From: Promicromonospora sp. AC04
GTDB lineage: Bacteria; Actinomycetota; Actinomycetes; Actinomycetales; Cellulomonadaceae
NCBI RefSeq assembly: GCF_003058225.1
Contig: NZ_QBUG01000001.1
Coordinates: 372,001 to 436,000, forward strand
DNA: 64,000 nucleotides
Reading direction: 5' to 3'
A program made the position numbers and the translations under genes. Of this stretch, positions 59,394 to 64,000 are shown in pieces. Position 1 is the stretch's first letter. The number at the start of each line of letters is the position of its first letter. The notes below the pieces were generated by a model. It made no database searches, was not told the DNA's origin, and saw only the letters and a program-made list of their open reading frames with translations.

Positions 59394-60338
59394 ATGATTG
59401 CTGCTGAAGAGACGTTCGACGGTACGTGGCCGTATCCCGCCCGCTTCAACGAGGCGGCCGGCTTCCGCCAGCACTACGTCGACGAGGGTCCCGAACGGCC
59501 CGATCAGACGATCGTCATGCTGCACGGCGAGCCCACGTGGGGCTACGAGTGGCGCCACCTGATCGGGCCGCTGTCACGTCACCATCGGGTGGTCGTTCCC
59601 GACCACATGGGCTTCGGCAAGAGCGAGACACCGCAGGACCGCACATACGACGCGAGCGAACACATCCTGAATCTCGAATCGTTGCTCGTCGACACGCTCG
59701 ACGTCACGGACATCACCCTGGTGGTCCGTGATTGGGGCGGCCCCATCGGCACCGGGTTCGCATTGCGTAATCCCAGCCGGATCTCGCGGATCTTCGCGGT
59801 GAACACCGTGCTGCCTCTCGCCGAGGGCATCGAGGATCTGATGAAGGCCAACGGCGCCGAGAGCCGGTGGTTCCAGTGGGCCCAGTCGGCGCTCTCGGAC
59901 GGTTCGTTCGAGCAGATCCTCGGAAACGCGGGTCACACCATCGCCCACCTGATGATCGACCTGCAGCATGTCGCCCGGCCGGAGATCGCCACGCCGACCT
60001 GGATCCGCGCGTACTCCAGCCCCTTCCCGACCCCGGCGGAGTCCCGCGGTGTCATCGCGTTCCCACGGCAGGTCCTGGAGGGCCCGCAGGGCCCGCCGCC
60101 CGGCCCGCCGCCCATGGAAGCTGTCGCCGCGCTGCGAGGCCTGCCGGCAATGCTGGCGGTCGGGATGCGGGACACCGCACTGCTGCCCAAGTACGTGATC
60201 CCGGCGTTCAAGCTCAGCTACCCCGACGCACCTGTGGTCGAGATCCCGGGCGCCGGCCACTTCCCGACCGAGGACGCTCCGGAGACGCTGCTGGCACTGC
60301 TCGACCTGTTCCTGCAGACGACGCCCGCGCACACCTGA
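59394..60338 (+). CDS. Haloalkane-dehalogenase-like alpha/beta hydrolase
   Basis: 314 residues. HGEPTWGYEWRHLI is the haloalkane dehalogenase oxyanion/halide segment (HGxPTWxYxWR), nucleophile Asp113 in VRDWGGPIG, and terminal GAGHFPTEDAPE (His). Canonical enzymes read QDWGG; here Arg replaces Gln. Might cleave C-halogen or related bonds; no substrate evidence. Confidence 0.85.
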   Translation: MIAAEETFDGTWPYPARFNEAAGFRQHYVDEGPERPDQTIVMLHGEPTWGYEWRHLIGPLSRHHRVVVPDHMGFGKSETPQDRTYDASEHILNLESLLVDTLDVTDITLVVRDWGGPIGTGFALRNPSRISRIFAVNTVLPLAEGIEDLMKANGAESRWFQWAQSALSDGSFEQILGNAGHTIAHLMIDLQHVARPEIATPTWIRAYSSPFPTPAESRGVIAFPRQVLEGPQGPPPGPPPMEAVAALRGLPAMLAVGMRDTALLPKYVIPAFKLSYPDAPVVEIPGAGHFPTEDAPETLLALLDLFLQTTPAHT

Positions 60339-60385
60339 ACCCGTCCTCCGACTACAACTCACCCCAACCAGATGGAGTTACAACA

Positions 60386-61393
60386 ATGACGGAGCGCAAT
60401 CCCATTCTGATCACTGGCGCCGGCGGCCAGGTCGGTGGCGTGAGCAGGTTGATGGTCGACATGCTGCTCGAACAGGGCCACCCGGTGCGCGCGTTCGTGC
60501 GACGGGACGACGAACGCGCGCAGTCGCTGCGCGAGGCCGGGGCCGAGGTCTTCGTCGGCGACCTGCTCAAACTCGCGGACGTGGCCGCCGCGCTGAAGGG
60601 TGTCAAGCGCATCTTCTTCAGCATGACCCCGCAGCCGTACTACGCCGATGCCCTCACCTTGATGGCCGCGGCGGCGCGAGCCCAGGGCGACATCGAGGCC
60701 TTCGTGCACCTGTCCAACTACGAGCAGTCGTACATGACGCTCGAGAAGATGACCACACCGGATGAGGAGCGGCGTTCTTGGCTCGGCGGACTGGTCACGG
60801 ACTGGTCACCGCAGCAGCGGGCGCACTGGATCGGCGAGCGGGTGCTGGATTGGTCCGGCATCCCGACCGTCAACGTGCGTTCGACCCTGTTCGCCGAGAA
60901 CCCCCATCTGACCTGGATGCTGCTGGGCTCGCTGAGCAACGGTGAACTGCGCCTGCCCTTCGGCAACCAGCGGCTCGCGCCCATCGCCGTTCACGACCTG
61001 GCAGAGGTGTCCGTGAAGGTGCTGGTCGACCCCGCTCCGCACATCTCGAAGTCCTACGAGCTCACCGGCCCGGAACTGAAGGACATGTACGGCTTCGCTG
61101 AGGACTACGCAGCCGTGCTGGGACGCCAGGTCGTCTACATCCCTGAGGAACTGGAGGCCTGGAACGAGGCCTTCATTGACGAGACCGTCCTGCAGGAGTC
61201 CCTGGGCGATCCGGCTGCGGCCCGGCACGTGGCTGAGCACCTGAGGATCCAGACCAGTCTGATCGCCGGCGGGCGGTACGACGTCCTCACCGACCAGCTG
61301 GAAACCCTGCTCGGGCGCCCACCGCGGACCATGCGATGGGCACTGCAGAACAACACCAACCTGCGCGAACTGGCGGTTGCTCCGAACCGCTGA
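60386..61393 (+). CDS. NmrA-family NAD(P)-binding protein
   Basis: 335 residues. N-terminal GAGGQVGGVSRLMVDMLLEQGHPVRAFVRR binds NAD(P); SMTPQPYYADALTLMAAAARAQG and FVHLSNYEQSYMTLEKMTTPDEERR follow. It lacks the YxxxK of classical SDRs, as in NmrA-like redox sensors. Last gene of the operon; GGAG nine bases before ATG 60386. Confidence 0.85.
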   Translation: MTERNPILITGAGGQVGGVSRLMVDMLLEQGHPVRAFVRRDDERAQSLREAGAEVFVGDLLKLADVAAALKGVKRIFFSMTPQPYYADALTLMAAAARAQGDIEAFVHLSNYEQSYMTLEKMTTPDEERRSWLGGLVTDWSPQQRAHWIGERVLDWSGIPTVNVRSTLFAENPHLTWMLLGSLSNGELRLPFGNQRLAPIAVHDLAEVSVKVLVDPAPHISKSYELTGPELKDMYGFAEDYAAVLGRQVVYIPEELEAWNEAFIDETVLQESLGDPAAARHVAEHLRIQTSLIAGGRYDVLTDQLETLLGRPPRTMRWALQNNTNLRELAVAPNR

Positions 61394-61669
61394 GCGCACC
61401 GGTGCAGACGACGAACCCCGAGCACAGGCCCACCCGCACAGCACACGACGGGCGCCTCTGCGGTCAACAAGACGCACCGTAGATCTGGTCCGACACGGGT
61501 TCCTCCCGTGCCGACGCCGGGCACGCCGTCCGGCGACGCCATCAGGAAAGTACCGCCCGGGCCGGAATCTCGAACATGGGTAGTGCTCCCCCTCCTCGGC
61601 CGGTGCGGCCGCTGGTAGCGTCCGGGCCGATCCCGGGCAAGCAGCCCATCACCCGTCAAGGAGTACCCC

Positions 61670-62236
61670 GTGCGCACATCCCGGACCGTCCCCGCCACCC
61701 TGGCGGCCCTGCTCACGGCCGCGGCGCTCACCGGTTGCACACCGGACGGCCCCACGGAGCAGGCCCCGCCCATCGGCGACGCCCTGGCCAGCTACACGGA
61801 CCTGTACGACGACGCCATCGTCGCCCTGCAGAAGGCTCCGGACGGGCGCGAGCTCACCTGGGCGGAGTCCATGGCCGACTACCCGTCGATCGCCGAGCAG
61901 AACGACGGACTGTGCTTCCTCTACGTGAGGAGCGCCAACGGGACCGGCACCATCGACGACGCCGAGGGTCTGCTCACCTCCCTCGCCGCATCGCTCGACA
62001 CGGTGCTCGCCGAGCACGGCATGGAGCCGATGTCCGACCCGCAGCACTCCGAGCACGGCGGCGACGTCTGGGTCGAGACCGTTGCCCCCACCGGCTGGAC
62101 CGTCGAGCTCAAGGGCGGCGGCCAGTCGTCGCCGGAGCAGCAGGACGCCCGGGTCGAGCTCTCCATCGACGGCCCGGTCACCAGCGACACCTGCAACGAC
62201 ACCACCCTGGCGCAAGCGCTCACGGACGCCGGCTGA
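61670..62236 (+). CDS. Hypothetical lipoprotein
   Basis: 188 residues from GTG 61670 (AAGGAG upstream). Signal peptide with lipobox LTGC (Cys23), then a soluble acidic domain with two further cysteines (DGLCFLYV and SDTCND) that may form a disulphide. No family recognised. Upstream 61394-61669 holds no gene. Confidence 0.7.
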   Translation: MRTSRTVPATLAALLTAAALTGCTPDGPTEQAPPIGDALASYTDLYDDAIVALQKAPDGRELTWAESMADYPSIAEQNDGLCFLYVRSANGTGTIDDAEGLLTSLAASLDTVLAEHGMEPMSDPQHSEHGGDVWVETVAPTGWTVELKGGGQSSPEQQDARVELSIDGPVTSDTCNDTTLAQALTDAG

Positions 62237-62257
62237 CCTCCATGTGCCAGGCCCTCG

Positions 62258-62274
62258 GGTCGCTGAAGGCGACC
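62258..62274 (+). terminator. Hairpin after lipoprotein gene
   Basis: GGTCGC (62258-62263) pairs with GCGACC (62269-62274) around a 5-nt loop, 22 bp after the stop. No U-tract. Confidence 0.5.
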
Positions 62275-62401
62275 TGTACCTCTGACCGGAGCGCCAGGGT
62301 CTGGACACGTCGAGCAAGGTTCCGGGGGCGGTTCACGACGCCCGCGGCGCCCTGTGGAAAACGTGCACTTCAACTTGCTCGAATCTGGGACACTGGTGCG
62401 C

Positions 62402-64000
62402 ATGAGCATTCCTGCCTCCTCCGGGCCGACGGACCCGGCCAAGACCACACCCGCCCACGACTCTCCGGCCGCCTCGGTAGCCGGTGTCGACGTCGTCCGC
62501 GCGGTGGTCAAGGAGGTACCGGACAAGGTCAGCACGGACGGCCTCGAGGTCAAGTTCGACGAGCGCTGGACCGCCGAGCAGACCTTCGCCTTCGACCGCA
62601 CCAAGACCCGTGCCGAGATCTACTCGATCGACACCCCGCCGCCCACGGCGTCGGGCTCCCTGCACGTGGGGCACGTGTTCAGCTACACGCACACCGACAT
62701 CGTGGCGCGTTACAAGCGCATGCGCGGCCTCGAGGTCTTCTACCCCATGGGCTGGGACGACAACGGGCTGCCCACCGAGCGTCGCGTGCAGAACTACTAC
62801 GGCGTGCGCGTCGACCTGTCGCTGCCCTACGACCCCGACTTCACGCCGCCGTTCGAGGGCACCGACAAGAACGTCAAGGCCGCCGACCAGGTCCCGGTCA
62901 GCCGGCGCAACTTCGTCGAGCTCTGCGAGCGGCTCACGGCCGAGGACGAGAAGCAGTTCGAGGAGCTCTGGCGGCGCCTCGGCGTCTCCGTGGACTGGGC
63001 CCAGACGTACCAGACCATCGGGGACTCCTCGCGCGCCACGGCGCAGAGGGCGTTCGTCCGTAACTTCCAGCGCGGCGAGGCCTACCAGGCCGAGGCCCCG
63101 GGCCTGTGGGACGTCACGTTCCAGACCGCCGTGGCCCAGGCCGAGCTGGAGGCCCGCGACTACCCCGGGCACTTCCACAAGGTCGCCTTCCACAAGCCCG
63201 ACGGCGAGCCCGTCTACATCGAGACCACGCGCCCCGAGCTGATCCCGGCGGCGGTCGCGCTCATCGCGCACCCGGACGACGAGCGCTACCAGCACCTGTT
63301 CGGCACCACCGTGACGTCCCCGCTGTTCGGGGTCGAGATCCCGGTCCTGGCGCACCACCTGGCGGAGCCCGACAAGGGCGCCGGCATCGCGATGTGCTGC
63401 ACCTTCGGTGACCTCACCGACGTGCAGTGGTGGCGCGAGCTGCAGCTTCCGACGCGCTCGATCATCAACCGCGACGGCCGCATCACGCGCGAGCTGCCGG
63501 AGTGGCTCACGGGCGGTCCGGGCGCCGAGCTGTTCGAGGCCGAGGTCGCGGGCAAGACGACCTTCAGCGCCCGCAAGGCCATCGTCGAGGCGCTCACCGC
63601 CTCGGGCGACATGCCGAGCGAGCCCGTGGCGACCCAGCGCAAGGCCAACTTCTTCGAGAAGGGTGACAAGCCCCTCGAGATCGTGACCTCGCGCCAGTGG
63701 TACATCCGCAACGGCGGCCGCGACCAGGCGCTTCGCGAGGAGCTGCTGGGCCGCGGCAAGGAGCTCGACTTCCACCCCGACTTCATGCGGGTGCGGTACC
63801 AGAACTGGGTCAACGGCCTCAACGGCGACTGGCTGGTCAGCCGGCAGCGCTTCTTCGGTGTCGCGATCCCGCTCTGGTACCCGGTCGACGCTTCGGGCGA
63901 GGTGGACTACGACCACCCGATCGTCCCGGCCGAGGAGGCTCTGCCCGTCGACCCGACGTCGCAGGCGCCCGCGGGCTACACCGAGGAGCAGCGCGGCCAG
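62402..64000 (+). CDS. valS: Valine--tRNA ligase, 5' part (continues past window)
   Basis: Charges tRNA-Val with valine. The first 533 codons are visible: class I HIGH motif as HVGH (88-91, in [18 protein letters not shown]), [23 protein letters not shown], and the editing (CP1) domain with [11 protein letters not shown] and [14 protein letters not shown]. The KMSKS motif lies beyond the right edge. The CP1 site resembles the shorter actinobacterial ValRS type. ATG 62402; an upstream structured T-box was not found. Confidence 0.93.
   Translation, partial: MSIPASSGPTDPAKTTPAHDSPAASVAGVDVVRAVVKEVPDKVSTDGLEVKFDERWTAEQTFAFDRTKTRAEIYSIDTPPPTASGSLHVGHVFSYTHTDIVARYKRMRGLEVFYPMGWDDNGLPTERRVQNYYGVRVDLSLPYDPDFTPPFEGTDKNVKAADQVPVSRRNFVELCERLTAEDEKQFEELWRRLGVSVDWAQTYQTIGDSSRATAQRAFVRNFQRGEAYQAEAPGLWDVTFQTAVAQAELEARDYPGHFHKVAFHKPDGEPVYIETTRPELIPAAVALIAHPDDERYQHLFGTTVTSPLFGVEIPVLAHHLAEPDKGAGIAMCCTFGDLTDVQWWRELQLPTRSIINRDGRITRELPEWLTGGPGAELFEAEVAGKTTFSARKAIVEALTASGDMPSEPVATQRKANFFEKGDKPLEIVTSRQWYIRNGGRDQALREELLGRGKELDFHPDFMRVRYQNWVNGLNGDWLVSRQRFFGVAIPLWYPVDASGEVDYDHPIVPAEEALPVDPTSQAPAGYTEEQRGQ

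Noticed and set aside
62237-62401. T-box leader before valS
   Set aside because: No T-box sequence (AGGGTGGNACCGCG-like) or specifier structure is visible in the 165 bp upstream.

Overview
The window is about 70% G+C, with dense, short-spaced genes, frequent GTG and TTG starts and many 4-base ATGA/GTGA overlaps. This points to a high-GC actinomycete, most like Micrococcales (Cellulomonas/Promicromonospora/Jonesia type); the genus cannot be proved from the sequence alone. I saw no rRNA, tRNA, CRISPR array or intact insertion sequence.

Left part (1-8.96 kb). A reductive pyrimidine/hydantoin pair (dihydropyrimidinase and beta-ureidopropionase-type amidase) diverges from a three-gene ABC importer of the FecCD type that resembles the proposed coenzyme F420-0 uptake system. 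A deazaflavin (F420H2) nitroreductase-family gene, three GNAT acetyltransferases and a small serine hydrolase follow. 9.25-19.5 kb is a polymorphic-toxin locus: a secreted LamG/DNRLRE protein, a 2.2-kaa RHS/YD-repeat toxin and a small probable immunity gene at its tip. 19.6-21.3 kb holds a second-type clpP pair whose downstream subunit has lost the catalytic serine, plus a PopR/ClgR-like regulator ending in LAA.

Middle part (21.5-40.8 kb). This is mostly housekeeping and accessory single genes: an HhH-GPD repair protein, a TetR regulator with glycosyltransferase, an HTH-PIN pair and a HigBA toxin-antitoxin pair, an RlmA-type rRNA methyltransferase, diaminopropionate ammonia-lyase, a DmpA-type peptidase, a PPOX-class F420 protein, a VOC protein with divergent TetR, an acyltransferase, a geranylgeranyl-reductase-family flavoprotein and others.

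40.5-47.6 kb is a Wadjet/MksBEF-type SMC operon (JetA, JetB, JetC) with a divergent XRE regulator but no JetD/MksG nuclease. Its JetC carries a 330-residue Pro/Ala tail. Next come F420-0:glutamate ligase (CofE) with an F420-dependent LLM oxidoreductase, an AraC regulator, and a fused two-TMD/two-NBD ABC exporter. 55.7-61.4 kb is a TetR-controlled operon of SDR, epoxide-hydrolase-like, thioredoxin-reductase-like, haloalkane-dehalogenase-like and NmrA-like genes. The window closes with a lipoprotein and the 5' part of valS.

Two themes cut across the window. First, five separate loci (importer, CofE, LLM, DDN-like, PPOX) concern coenzyme F420, consistent with an organism that takes up F420-0, adds the glutamate tail and uses it. 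Second, long perfect inverted repeats (9-23 bp arms) sit in gene-end spacers, especially between convergent genes, and look like bidirectional terminators or mobile palindromes; one pair with the same arms occurs at two sites, one of them exactly on a gene junction.
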